Shown here piece by piece: positions 30,377 to 40,061 of a stretch of 64,000 nucleotides of DNA; positions within the stretch are counted from its first letter, which is position 1, and each line of letters opens with the position of its first letter. The notes beneath the pieces are model-generated. The model made no database searches, was not told where the DNA came from, and saw nothing but the letters and a program-made list of their open reading frames with translations. The position numbers and the translations under genes were made by a program. Source of the stretch: JAWKTV01 sp041398905 (GTDB taxonomy: Bacteria; Planctomycetota; Planctomycetia; Planctomycetales; Planctomycetaceae). The DNA is taken from positions 340,935 to 404,934 of the forward strand of contig JAWKTV010000002.1 of NCBI GenBank assembly GCA_041398905.1. Direction: 5' to 3'.

Positions 30377-30451
30377 CCGCGCAGTTGGTCCTGCCGTCCG
30401 ACCGCCTTCGGTACAATCGAGCGAACACCCGCAAGCCCAGCCCGTACAACG

Positions 30452-31225
30452 ATGCACCTGCACCTCGAACACCGCGTTGCCGTCGTCACCGGCGGGGCCA
30501 GCGGCATCGGCCGCGCGACCGTTGAACTCCTGCGGGCGGAAGGTGCCCGCGTCGCCACGTTCGATGTCCATCCTGATCCCGATGTCGACCACTCGCACGG
30601 CGTCGACATCCGCGACCTCGCCGGATTGAATGCCGCCGCCGATGCCGTCGAGTCGCAACTCGGACCGATCGACATCCTCATTCACTGCGCCGCCATCGGG
30701 TCGGGCAAGTTCGGATTCCCGTTCGACAACCTGCACCCGGACGATTGGCGGGCCGTGCTGGAAATCAATGTCCTGGGCATGACGAACGTCGCGCATGTGT
30801 TTGGCCCGCGGCTTCGAGTGCGAGGCTGCGGGGTGATGTTGTTCGTCGCGTCCGTCGCCGGGCAGATCGGCTCGCAGACCGACCCACCCTACAGTGCCTC
30901 GAAAGCGGCGAATATCAACTTCGCGCAATGTCTCGCGAAGGACCTCGCTCCGCACGGAGTCCGCGTCAACACCATCTGCCCCGGCATGGTGCAAACGCCG
31001 CTCAACCGCGGCGTCTGGCAGGCCTGGCACGATCAGCAGCCGGAGAATCAGCGACTCACCTATGACGAATGGGCCGGTGCGAAGGTCCGGCAGGTTGTCC
31101 CGCTGGGACGCTGGCAAACCCCGGCGGACGTCGCCAACATGCTCGCCTTTCTCGCCTCCGACCGAGCGGCAAACGTCACCGGGCAGACCATCAACGTCGA
31201 CGGCGGCTTCGTGATGCACTGGTGA
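30452..31225 (+). CDS. short-chain dehydrogenase/reductase
   Basis: 257 residues from ATG 30452. TGGASGIG (13-20) is the NAD(P) glycine motif; the classical SDR triad is Ser134, Tyr147, Lys151 (PPYSASKAA), with Asn106 in EINVLG. The end reads NVTGQTINVDGGF, typical of FabG-like SDRs. The acidic FDVHPDP after strand 2 suggests NAD rather than NADP, by rule of thumb. Oxidoreductase on an unknown substrate. Confidence 0.94.
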   Translation: MHLHLEHRVAVVTGGASGIGRATVELLRAEGARVATFDVHPDPDVDHSHGVDIRDLAGLNAAADAVESQLGPIDILIHCAAIGSGKFGFPFDNLHPDDWRAVLEINVLGMTNVAHVFGPRLRVRGCGVMLFVASVAGQIGSQTDPPYSASKAANINFAQCLAKDLAPHGVRVNTICPGMVQTPLNRGVWQAWHDQQPENQRLTYDEWAGAKVRQVVPLGRWQTPADVANMLAFLASDRAANVTGQTINVDGGFVMHW

Positions 31226-31421
31226 CGCTCCCCGCGCCCTCACGAGTACCCCCCGGGGCAACCCGGCACCACTGTCCACGGAGCGGCGGGGGTGCCCCGC
31301 GACATCAGTAGCCCCCGAAGTTGCAGGCGTAGTTACCGGAGACATCCTGCGGAGCGCCGCCGCCCCGCCTCAGTTGAATCACCGGGTCTCCCTGCGACGA
31401 TGGGACACCCGATCGACTACG

Positions 31422-32240
31422 ATGGATCAGCGTTCATCTGACCTCCTGCAATCTCGCCGCGCGTCCTTTATGCTCACCCTCCGCAACCCTCACAGTGTGC
31501 TCGCCGCGATCGAACGACGGCCGCGCGATGTCGCTGAAATTCGCCTGACGCGTTCCCAGCCTCAAGATGCCTGGCAACGAGTCGTCGAAGCGGCCGCGGC
31601 CAACGGTATCGCGGTGCATGTTCAGCGTGGAGGCGGCCCGGGACGACGCGTACCCCGAGGAGAAGAGGGAGGCCGCAGCCCGTCCGCGGAAGCCTTGGTG
31701 CGAGACCTCCCACCGACAGACCTGCGCGACTTGTTCCAGCGTCCCGCTTCCCCGGCGAGCGGCGACACCCCGTCCCCGCCGACACGCCTGTGGCTGGCCC
31801 TCGATCAAGTGCAGGATCCGCACAACCTCGGAGCGGTGTTTCGCTCGGCCGCCTTCTTCGGGGTGCAGGGGATCGTGCTGACGCGACATCACTCGGCACC
31901 GATGACCGGGACCGTCTACGACGTCGCCTCGGGCGGCGCGGAATCGGTCCCGTATGCGCTCGAAGCCAACCTGCATCGCGCGCTCACCCTCGCCAAGGAG
32001 GCTGGGCTGTGGGTTCTGGGCACCTCCGAACATGCCAGCCAGTCGCTGTGGGACATCCCCCGCGACCGCGACTGGCTTGTGGTTGTCGGCAACGAAGAGA
32101 CCGGCATGCGCCGTCTCACCACCGAGACCTGCGACGAGGTCTGCACCATCGCTGCACGCGGCGCGATCGGCTCGCTGAACGTCTCCGTGGCGACCGGCGC
32201 ACTGCTCTCGGCGCTCAGTCGCCCCGCATCGGCAGGCTGA
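31422..32240 (+). CDS. TrmH/SpoU-family RNA 2'-O-methyltransferase
   Basis: 272 residues from ATG 31422. The SPOUT knot motifs are present: motif 1 LDQVQDPHNLGAVFRSA, motif 2 VVVGNEETGMRRL, and motif 3 GSLNVSVATGALL. The Asn and Arg of motif 1 are the usual catalytic or binding residues. An N-terminal part (about 1-115) looks like a substrate-binding domain as in RlmB. Methylates ribose in tRNA or 23S rRNA; exact site unknown, so I do not assign rlmB. It converges with flgE (21 bp between stops). Confidence 0.93.
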   Translation: MDQRSSDLLQSRRASFMLTLRNPHSVLAAIERRPRDVAEIRLTRSQPQDAWQRVVEAAAANGIAVHVQRGGGPGRRVPRGEEGGRSPSAEALVRDLPPTDLRDLFQRPASPASGDTPSPPTRLWLALDQVQDPHNLGAVFRSAAFFGVQGIVLTRHHSAPMTGTVYDVASGGAESVPYALEANLHRALTLAKEAGLWVLGTSEHASQSLWDIPRDRDWLVVVGNEETGMRRLTTETCDEVCTIAARGAIGSLNVSVATGALLSALSRPASAG

Positions 32241-32261
32241 TACGATCGCGCCGATCACCCT

Positions 32262-33926
32262 TTACCGAATCAGGTTCGTCAGCTCCTCGAGAATCTCGGA
32301 CGAAACCGTAATCGTTCTGGCGTTCGCGCTGAAGCCGCGCTGGGCGACAATCAGTCGAGTAAATTCCAGTGCGAGGTCGACATTCGATTGCTCGAGTTCA
32401 CCGGCCCGGATCGTCCCGCGGCTGCCGGAGCGCGCGGTGCCAAGCTGTGGGTTGCCGCTGCTGGTCGACGACATGAAGTAGTTCTGTCCGATCCCTTCGA
32501 GTCCGTTCGGGTTGGAGAACTTGGCGATCGCCAACTGAGCAAGCGGAATGGTGCGGCCGTTGCTGGCGATTCCATCCACCTGCCCATCTCCGTTAACTCG
32601 AATCGACGTCAGGCTCCCGACGCCGAAGCCGTCCTGCGTGAGCGAGATGGAGGCTCCGGTGCTCAGCGATGTGATGCCGTCCGAGCCAGTGGAGGCACCG
32701 AAGTCGATCGTGATGGTCTGCGGCTCGTCTTGTCCGGCGAACTGAAACTCGAACGCGGGGTTGCCGAGTCCCGAGCCGGTGACGCGGGAGAAGCTGCCGT
32801 CGTCGTTGAAGACCAGCCCGGTCACCAGTCCGTCGATGATCGTCCCTTCCGACGACGGGAAGTCGGCCGTGAGCGTCCAGGTGTCATCGGCCTGTTTCTC
32901 GAAGGTGAGGTTGACGAGGTGGGCATCGCCGCGACCGTCGAAGAACTGGAACGCCCCCTCCACCGTATCCGCATCCTTGCCGTTGCGGCTGGTGATGAAC
33001 GGATTCGTCGTGAACTCCGACGCACCAACGTTGCCGACGGCGTCGCGGAGCGACAGGCTGAGGAACGACGGGCCGGTGTTGGCGGAGGTGAGGTTGATTT
33101 TCCCCTGGGCATCGATGCTGGCCGTCGCCCCCGAGAAGGCTCCGCTGATCGCGTTGAGCAGATCGCCGAGCGTCGTCGTGGCGGTCACCGCCAGGTTGAC
33201 GGAGACCGCCGTCCCGTCGGCGTCGGTCCCGGAGATCACGATCGCATCGCCGGCCCCGTAGCCTGTCAGGTTGGCATCGAGGTTGTTGAGCAGCGTCGCG
33301 GCCGTCGCGGCCGCGCCACTCTCGGTGAGTGGATCCGTCGACTCCACAATCTGCGCCAGCGGCCCGGTCGCACGGAACGGCAGGTTGCCGCCGATCGACG
33401 CCTTGCTCGTCTCTTGCCCGGGAATCACCGCACCCAGCGGAATCAGGATGTCCGAGTTTCCAGGAGTCTGAAACGCCGGGTTGCTTCCGTTCGGCTCGCC
33501 GAGCGTGCCGAACCGCTGCACGCGAAACCCGGTCGACGGGTCGACGACGAAGCCGTTCGAGTCGAGTCGAAAGACTCCGGCCCGTGTGTAGAGCTGCGAA
33601 TTCCCCGACTGCACGACGAAGTAGCCGTCCCCGTCAATGCCAAGATCGAGGTCATTGCCGGTCGAGTTGAAGTTCCCCTGCGCGAGGTTGACGTCGATCT
33701 GCGAGAGCCGGCTGCCTGTGCCGACCTGGGTCGGGTTGGTCCCCCCCAGCACCCCCGCAGTACCGCCCGACCCCGCCGAAAGCGTGTCGTACAGCAAATC
33801 GGAGAACAATGCCGTGCGGGCTTTGTAGCCCGTGGTGTTCATGTTCGCGATGTTGTTGCCAATGACGTTCAGCATCTGCTGATGACTGTTGAGTCCCGAG
33901 ACGCCGGTGAGGAGTGAATTGGCCAT
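32262..33926 (-). CDS. flgE: flagellar hook protein FlgE
   Basis: 554 residues. The start MANSLLTGVSGLNSHQQMLNVIGNNIANMNTTGYKA is the typical rod/hook N-terminal D0 domain; the end SNVDLALEFTRLIVAQRGFSANARTITVSSEILEELTNL is the C-terminal D0 helix. The middle is a large beta-rich D1/D2 part (GDGYFVVQSGNSQLYTRAGVFRLD), longer than enterobacterial FlgE (about 400). No signal peptide, as expected for type III export. flgD and fliK lie upstream in the same direction, the usual hook order. Confidence 0.95.
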   Translation of the reverse strand: MANSLLTGVSGLNSHQQMLNVIGNNIANMNTTGYKARTALFSDLLYDTLSAGSGGTAGVLGGTNPTQVGTGSRLSQIDVNLAQGNFNSTGNDLDLGIDGDGYFVVQSGNSQLYTRAGVFRLDSNGFVVDPSTGFRVQRFGTLGEPNGSNPAFQTPGNSDILIPLGAVIPGQETSKASIGGNLPFRATGPLAQIVESTDPLTESGAAATAATLLNNLDANLTGYGAGDAIVISGTDADGTAVSVNLAVTATTTLGDLLNAISGAFSGATASIDAQGKINLTSANTGPSFLSLSLRDAVGNVGASEFTTNPFITSRNGKDADTVEGAFQFFDGRGDAHLVNLTFEKQADDTWTLTADFPSSEGTIIDGLVTGLVFNDDGSFSRVTGSGLGNPAFEFQFAGQDEPQTITIDFGASTGSDGITSLSTGASISLTQDGFGVGSLTSIRVNGDGQVDGIASNGRTIPLAQLAIAKFSNPNGLEGIGQNYFMSSTSSGNPQLGTARSGSRGTIRAGELEQSNVDLALEFTRLIVAQRGFSANARTITVSSEILEELTNLIR

Positions 33927-34046
33927 GAGTGGTGATCGATCGTGAGTAGGAGATGGGAGAACGAGAGTTGAAGGCGGGCCGCTTTCAACTGGGATTGAAC
34001 ACTTCCAGTGTCCGGCGTCGGCAACGCTGGGTCGACGGCGGACGTA

Positions 34047-34418
34047 TCAGGCCGCCGTGCCGACGACGGACTGCACCTGCTCGAGCAACACCGGCGTCCC
34101 GTTGACGATGAGTTGCAGACGGTCGCCATTCACCTGCGTCGCCGACACGATGCCTGACTGCAGTTCGCCGGAGGGGCTCGTGAAGCTCACACCCTTGCCG
34201 ATCAGATCGGCCCCTTGCGTCAGCTCCTGCAGGGCCAGCAGGTCGCTGAACCGGGCGTTGAGCCGCTCGATTCCTTCCAGGCTGGAGAACTGCGCGAGCT
34301 GCGCGAGAAAGTCCTCCTGCTTCAGCGGATCGAGCGGATTCTGATGCTGCAATTGCGTCACCAGCAGTTGCAGGAACTGCTGCTGACCAACCGCCGCCGT
34401 GATGGACGCTTCATTCAT
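34047..34418 (-). CDS. flgD: flagellar hook capping protein FlgD (short form)
   Basis: 123 residues. The N-terminal FlgD motif QQQFLQLLVTQLQHQNPLDPLKQEDFLAQLAQFSSLEGIERLN is clear. It lacks the Ig-like/tudor C-terminal part of long FlgD (over 200 residues) and ends with a short strand region (VSATQVNGDRLQLIVNG). It caps the growing hook. It lies 120 bp before flgE and after fliK. Confidence 0.93.
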   Translation of the reverse strand: MNEASITAAVGQQQFLQLLVTQLQHQNPLDPLKQEDFLAQLAQFSSLEGIERLNARFSDLLALQELTQGADLIGKGVSFTSPSGELQSGIVSATQVNGDRLQLIVNGTPVLLEQVQSVVGTAA

Positions 34419-34518
34419 GATTGGCTTCCTTGCCTGTCAATCGCCGTTGTTGCAGTCACCCAAGCGCAAGTTCGCTGGGCCCGTTGTTGTTGAATTCACT
34501 CACATCTTGCCGCTGCGA

Positions 34519-36916
34519 CTACGCCAGCAGGTCCAGTGGCCCACGTCGCGGGAGTCCCTCCGGCTGAGCCGTGTCGACTCGCAGCGGTGATCGCCGCTGC
34601 TGGTCGCGATTCCCCTCCGGATGGGACGATGCCGACTGGTCACTGAGATCGAACATGTCGGGCGGGCCGGCGAGGATGTCGAACTGCAAGTCCTCGCGCG
34701 TGCTGGCTGCGAGTTGGATCTGCACTTCATGCCGCACCAACTCCAGCAGCGACAGCGTCGCTGGCTCACGGGCCGACACACGAATCTCGAGCCCCGCTCG
34801 CGACCGCTTCAGCTCCATTCGCAGCGGCCCCAACTGCGGCGGGGTCAGGTCGATACGGACGGTTCGTGGCCCGTCGGCCTGTCCACCCTGCAACTGTTCG
34901 ATGACCACCGGCACGAACTGCCCCGCGACGCTCCGCGCCTGCGGCAAGTCGTGGGAACGGTACGTGGCGGCCAACGGTTCGCTCCGCACGGAGCTTGAGG
35001 TCACCAGTGACGAATCGATGTCCGTCGCCGGGACGGACGAGCCATCTTCCCGCCACAGTTTCGTCTCGGCGACGGTCGGGGCCGACGGACTTGCGATCGC
35101 GACTTCCTCGATTGCGGCGGTCGGGTCAGCCACGATCGCTGCCGCGGGCTGGATGATTCCACCAACAGCGATGCCCGGTCGGTCCGGCTGTGCAACCTCC
35201 GGTGAGGATGACGCGCGATCGACGTTGCGGGGGGGACTGGTCGAGACTGGAGGTGGAGTCGTAGCAGGCGGCGACACCTGCGGCGACACCGCCTCCAGTG
35301 GCCGCTGCACCGGCCGAGTCGCGACTGATATCGAAGGCGCTGGCTGCTCGTCGCCGACTGCGACTGCATTGATTGAAACCGTCGGCTCGGCGTCGGCAAC
35401 ATCAACGGTGGCCACGGACTCTCTGGCCAAGCCCGGCCGCGGCTATCGAAATCGGATGAGCAGCGGCAAGCGACATCGCGAATGCTGACGCGGTCGATTG
35501 CGCATCGACTGAGTCGCCGAAGCTGACTGCGGCGGCAACCGGCTTTGCGCGGGCTGCCACGGTTGCCGGCGTGATTGGATCGCTCGACGTCGGACGTTCG
35601 GACGACAGCGCCGCCAAGTCCGCGTCGCGACGGATACCGGCTCGAACCCCGGGCCGCTCCGACTCACTCCGCACCCCAGGGTGTACCAGGGAGCCGCCAC
35701 TCACCTGCATGTCCTGCCCGAAAACAACGTGCGGGCCTTGGCCACCCTTGAACGGACTGACCACCGACTGAGCGACATGCGTATTTATCGTCGCGGACTC
35801 GACACTGCGGGGAGAGCTTGGACCGCTTGTCACATCGAATTCACTCGCGGCACTCGCGACCCGCATGGCTTGTTCGCTGGCGGTACGACTCTCGACGCGC
35901 GGCGTTGACTGAATCATGGGCAGCCCGACACCCGGTTGTTGCGTCGACGGGATCGTAACGGCGAGCGGCGTAGCCTCCACCTCTTTGAGGACGGGCGTTT
36001 CAACGTCGTCGCGCTCTTCGGCCGTCGGTGCCGACACCGCTTGCCCCGTCACCAGCCCGCGCGACTCCGTCGCGATGGTTGAGACCGCTGCGGCACCCGC
36101 TCCGCTGTGTTCTGAACTCGTCCCCGACTCGCTCGGAAGCGGCACACCCGGAGCCGCTGCCTCATGTGGAAGCGGCGCTGCGATCGCAACCGGCGAGTGA
36201 AGGTGGACCAGAGTCAGAGGAACGACCGGCGACTCGTGCCGGGCCAGCGATTGGTGCGGAGCACTCGCCGGCAGCGGGGACAGCGCGAATGGCAGCATGG
36301 GAGCGAGACGCGATGCCGGAACGCTCGGCGTTGCCGGGACGAGTTGTGTCGCAGGGACAAGCAGGGGGACCGGCAACAGCAGGCTGGTGGACACCGGAGC
36401 CGTGTGCGAATCAGTGGCGGCTGGCATGGCCGGTTCGGCTGGTTGCGGACCGACGGCGGCTACGGACCGTTCGGCGAGACGCATCTGCCACGGCGGCACG
36501 AGCTGCAACGAGGTCTCCGTTGGCCAGCGAACCATGCCCGCTGACAGCCGCATCATGAACGGGTTCCGGTCGGCAAGTGAGTCAGTCACCGACGACTGCA
36601 CAAGCAGATGCGATTCGAGTTGTGAATCGCTGTGTGCGTCGAGTTGGTGCTCGAGTTCGCCGCGGTTTGTCGCGTCGGACACCAGCGTCGCCGGATCGGC
36701 AACCACCATGCCCGTTGTGAAGCTCTCGAGTCGCGCAGCCGCAGCGTCCAGCGACATCGGTTCCAGGACACCGAGCAGCGCGGCGAACGTCGCGTTCAAC
36801 GGCAGAGAGGCCGCACGCTGCACCGTCGCCGACAACGGCAGCGAAGCACCGGACGACTGCAGGTCCAGCGGCAACGCGGCGGCGGATGGCGCGAGTTGGG
36901 CAGCGATCAGAGGCAT
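34519..36916 (-). CDS. fliK: flagellar hook-length control protein FliK (one frameshift)
   Basis: About 799 residues if the frame is joined. The N-terminal two thirds are Ala/Pro/Ser-rich and low in order, as usual for the ruler part. The C-terminal Flg_hook domain is near residue 660 on (RTVRIDLTPPQLGPLRMELK; LSLLELVRHEVQIQLAAS). Two frames overlap at 35402-35430, where one frame ends (VRGHR) and the other begins (ARESVATVDVADA), so one base is probably missing or extra there. FliK measures hook length and switches export to filament proteins. Confidence 0.85.
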
Positions 36917-37459
36917 GCGGATGCAGGTGAGAGAAACGGGTGACCCGCCGCTGCCACGCGGCGGGTGAATTCGCTGTCGACGAGATGCTTCCCGACCTGC
37001 GTGCGGTTGAACGGGGGTCCGTCTCCCTCGATCGGCCGGCCGGCGACTCCGAGAGCCTCGGGAACGACTTCAGGATCCGCAGTGGTCGCCAGACGACGCT
37101 TATGCAGACGGAGTGCCAATCACGGTCCTCTCATTCGTCGAACGCTTTGCGTGTCGCGCTTGCACGCGCACGCCTCGGCACTTCACCGCGCCGCACATCA
37201 GCACGCAAACGCGGCGACAGTGCGACTTTGGGTCGTCAGCCGCGCCTGTCCCGACCGTCCGAACGGCTCCTCCGTGAAACCGTCTTCACCGTCGCAGCGG
37301 CGATCCAGCCCCGCTGGCTGACGAGGGGCCGGCGGTGCATCTCTTCCGGCGAGCGGAAGAATGTTCCCTTCACCCGGCCTGCGGCATCGGCGGTCGCGCC
37401 CGCTTGCCGGGACCGCGACGAGCGAAGCACCGCGGGTTCAACCGCCCGTTGCAGCACTG
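36917..37459. other. 543-bp intergenic region upstream of fliK
   Basis: No supported gene. A 70-residue minus frame (36907-37119, TTG start) would overlap the fliK start by ten bases; it has no family match and I do not call it. The region should hold the fliK promoter. Confidence 0.4.
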
Positions 37460-38404
37460 CTACGCGGCATCACGGTCGGCGCGATACTCCGCCAGCTTGT
37501 TACGGAGCGTGCGGGTCGTCACCCCCAGAGCCTCGGCGGTTCGGGTGCGGTTGCCATCGAACAACTTCAGTCGCTGCAGGATGACCTGCTTCTCGACCTC
37601 CCGCAGCGGCAACTCCTCGGGCAGGCGGGGGAACGGGAGCGTCGGGGCGCTCGACGGTTCGGCGTCCGGCAGATCAATCTGCGAAATGACCGGTCCGCTC
37701 GCCAGGATGCAGCCGCGGCGAATGACGTTCCGCAGTTGCCGCACGTTCCCCGGCCAATCGTACCCCGCGAGCTGCCGCATGACCGCGGCCTCAACGCCGC
37801 GAACACGAACCTCCCCTTCATGCCCGAACAATTCGATGAAGTGTTGCACGAGCGGCGGGACGTCTTCCCGCCGCGACCTCAGCGGCGGGATCTCGATCGT
37901 GAGCAGGCTGAGGCGATGATACAGGTCGGCCCGGAAGTTGCCGTCCGCGACCTCCGCCGACAGATCGCGATTCGTGGCGGCGATGACTCGGGTGTCGACC
38001 GTCTCGCTGCGGCTCGCCCCCACCCGACGGACCTCGTGCTCCTCCAGCACCCGCAGCAGCTTCAGCTGCGCCGCCTGTGACAACTCCCCACTTCGTCCAG
38101 GAACAGCGTCCCCGTCGAAGCCAGCTCAAACCGCCCCTTGCGACGCGCGGTCGCTCCGGTGAACGCGCGGCTCATGCCCAAACAGCTCGCTCTCGATCAA
38201 TTCATCGGGCAGCGCGGCGCAGTTGAGTGCTTCAAACGGGGCCGCCTGCCGGGGGCTGGCATCGTGGATGAGCCGCGCGAGCAGCTCCTTGCCAGTGCCG
38301 CTCTCGCCGGTAATGAGCACGCTCGCCGACGTGCGCGCGTACTTCCGCGCGAGGTGCAACACCTGCTGCACGGCTCGTGACTGAAAGATGATGGGCATGG
38401 TCAT
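37460..38404 (-). CDS. receiver-less sigma-54 activator (NtrC-like), frameshifted
   Basis: An AAA+ enhancer-binding activator with no receiver domain. It starts near 38404 (MTMPIIFQSRAVQQVL) and goes straight into the ATPase: Walker A GESGTGKE, ALNCAALPDELIESELFGHE. The GAFTGA sigma-54 contact loop and the Walker B (GTLFLDEVG) are split by frame changes near 38172 and 38087 and are readable only across frames. Then VRRVGASRSETVDTRVIAATN, WPGNVRQLRN and a Fis-type C-terminal HTH (NRTRTAEALGVTTRTLRNKL). The flagellar neighbours suggest it controls flagellar genes, like FlrC or FlbD, but without a visible phosphorylation site. Confidence 0.85.
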
Positions 38405-38511
38405 GGCGATGGGTGGCCGGAGATTGTCCGGAAGCGAAGGGCGGGCCGGAAGACGCTTCGCGGACAGTTCAACAAGGGAATCGAAATAGGAGACGATCAG
38501 GCTGCTAAGCT

Positions 38512-38700
38512 TCACCATGACTGAGGATCGGACCGACCGACTGCCCACCGGACTGGCCGCATGGGGGATCGACGACGCCGTCCCACGATCGCGCCCACGG
38601 CCATGCCTGGCACATCGCTCGCGGCGCGATCCTTGCGCGCCGGAAGTTCGCGCAGCGCCCGTGTCGCCGTTCGCAACCTTTCATCGTCGACCTCGCGCAT
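38512..38700 (-). CDS. possible small protein between operon and activator
   Basis: 62 residues from ATG 38700 (MREVDDERLRTATRALREL), overlapping the stop of the upstream gene by 20 bases. Helical start, arginine-rich end. It could also be the frameshifted end of the upstream gene. No family. Confidence 0.3.
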   Translation of the reverse strand: MREVDDERLRTATRALRELPARKDRAASDVPGMAVGAIVGRRRRSPMRPVRWAVGRSDPQSW

Positions 38701-39091
38701 AGGCGGTGCGGCATTCTTGCTGACGCAACTCGCGATCAACGGTCGGTCGCGCCTCCCCGTACGCGGTGCGCCACTGCGACTCGCAGCGGTTGACTTCGGC
38801 GAGCAACTTGCTGAGTAGCTGCCGCTGCCCGGTGATGAGATGCCGCAGCTTCGGGCCAGCGTCGGCCCCCGAGTTGTTCCAGGCGGCACGCAACGGCTGA
38901 AGCTGGTCCTCGAGTTCCGCCGCGAGCCGCATCTGACGCCGAAGCTCGCGCAGCCTGGGTTCCGCCGCGACGGCCGACAGCGGCGGATGTGCTGCGAGCG
39001 GTTCGACAATCGCCAGCGCGGCGACGTAGTGGACGTTGAGCCGCTGCGCTGCAAGAGTCAACTCGGCTTCAAGGTGTGACTGATCGGGCAT
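38681..39091 (-). CDS. hypothetical helical protein, third gene of the STN/TPR operon
   Basis: About 136 residues from ATG 39091; the start lies inside the end of the preceding gene (23-bp overlap), showing cotranscription. Long amphipathic helices (SHLEAELTLAAQRLNVHYVAALAIV; RELRRQMRLAAELEDQLQPL; LLSKLLAEVNRCESQW). This resembles flagellar export chaperones of the FlgN type only in general shape; no motif proves it. No signal peptide. Confidence 0.6.
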   Translation of the reverse strand: MPDQSHLEAELTLAAQRLNVHYVAALAIVEPLAAHPPLSAVAAEPRLRELRRQMRLAAELEDQLQPLRAAWNNSGADAGPKLRHLITGQRQLLSKLLAEVNRCESQWRTAYGEARPTVDRELRQQECRTAYARGRR

Positions 39092-40061
39092 TGTCAGCCT
39101 CCGCAGAAAGGGTGTCGAGAATGTCCGCCAGCTTCGCCGAGTTCGCTTCCAGCCGGCGACGAACATCGACCGTCGTCAGCCACCAGCGGGCCGAGTCCCC
39201 CAGCCAGCCCTCCGAGTTACCGGCGATGATCTCCCGGTACAGCTTCTCTGCAGCCGCGTCATCACCGCTCCGTCGCAGACAGGCGGCACGCTGCGACAGA
39301 ATCCAGAACTGCTCCTCGGGTGTGAACGACGCTGTTTGCAGCGCCTGATAGATGTCGTATGCAGCCGATATCTGCTGAGCGGCGAACAGGCTGTCGGCCA
39401 GCGCCAGCCTGTCGACCTCACCAGGCACCACGGCCGGTAACGCCGCCGAGTCGGCGGCTGACGGTGCGGCAACGGGAGCGGCATTGTCCGTCGCGTCCGC
39501 CGGTGTCGATGGTGCGGCAGTCGTGGCAGGACTGCCGTCAGCGGCCGGCACGGCATCGACCGTGACCGGATCGCCAGGGACAGTCGGCAACGCCGAGCCG
39601 TCGTCCTTGCAGCACTCGGCCAGACAGGCCCGATGCAAGGCTTCAATCTGCAGCCGTAGTGCTGCAACACGGCGTTGACGTTCCGCCTGCAACTCGGCGA
39701 GAGACGCCAATGACGAATCTGACCGCGGCCGGGAACCGGTCATCGGCTTCTCGGCCGGCTGCTGAGGAGCGATCTCCGGGAACGCGACCGGTTGCGGATC
39801 GTCGAGCGGCGGCAACCCTGGGGCCGCAACGGCGATTGGTGCGGCGGTGAGCGGCGCAGTGGTGAGCGGCTCCGGATCGGGCAGCAGGGGACCACCCGAC
39901 TGAAGAGGGGGCATCAGGTTCGGCTCAGCGGGCATGCCGGCGGCGGGCACCGCCATCACCGCGCAGCAGGCCAAGACCGCCAGTAGACGCTGGCGGTGCC
40001 CGCGACGATCGCCAGCGCTTCGGCTGGTGATCCTGTGTACGTTCCGCTCAATCAAGCTCAT
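39069..40061 (-). CDS. secreted protein with C-terminal TPR-like repeats
   Basis: 330 residues. Signal or anchor at about residues 24-42 (LLAVLACCAVMAVPAAGM). A long Pro/Ala-rich linker follows, then a cysteine pair (CLAECCKDD), another linker, and a helical TPR-like domain at about 215-310 (ADSLFAAQQISAAYDIYQAL; WILSQRAACLRRSGDDAAAEKLYREI). The start overlaps the stop of the upstream gene by four bases (ATGA). Probably an envelope scaffold with its neighbour. No enzyme motif. Confidence 0.75.
   Translation of the reverse strand: MSLIERNVHRITSRSAGDRRGHRQRLLAVLACCAVMAVPAAGMPAEPNLMPPLQSGGPLLPDPEPLTTAPLTAAPIAVAAPGLPPLDDPQPVAFPEIAPQQPAEKPMTGSRPRSDSSLASLAELQAERQRRVAALRLQIEALHRACLAECCKDDGSALPTVPGDPVTVDAVPAADGSPATTAAPSTPADATDNAAPVAAPSAADSAALPAVVPGEVDRLALADSLFAAQQISAAYDIYQALQTASFTPEEQFWILSQRAACLRRSGDDAAAEKLYREIIAGNSEGWLGDSARWWLTTVDVRRRLEANSAKLADILDTLSAEADNARSVTP

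Noticed and set aside
32388..33917. long plus-strand open frame opposite flgE
   Set aside because: It mirrors the codon use of a high-GC gene on the other strand; flgE has unmistakable hook motifs, this frame has none.
36907..37119. 70-residue minus frame before fliK
   Set aside because: TTG start, no family, no ribosome site; only the ten-base overlap with fliK argues for it.
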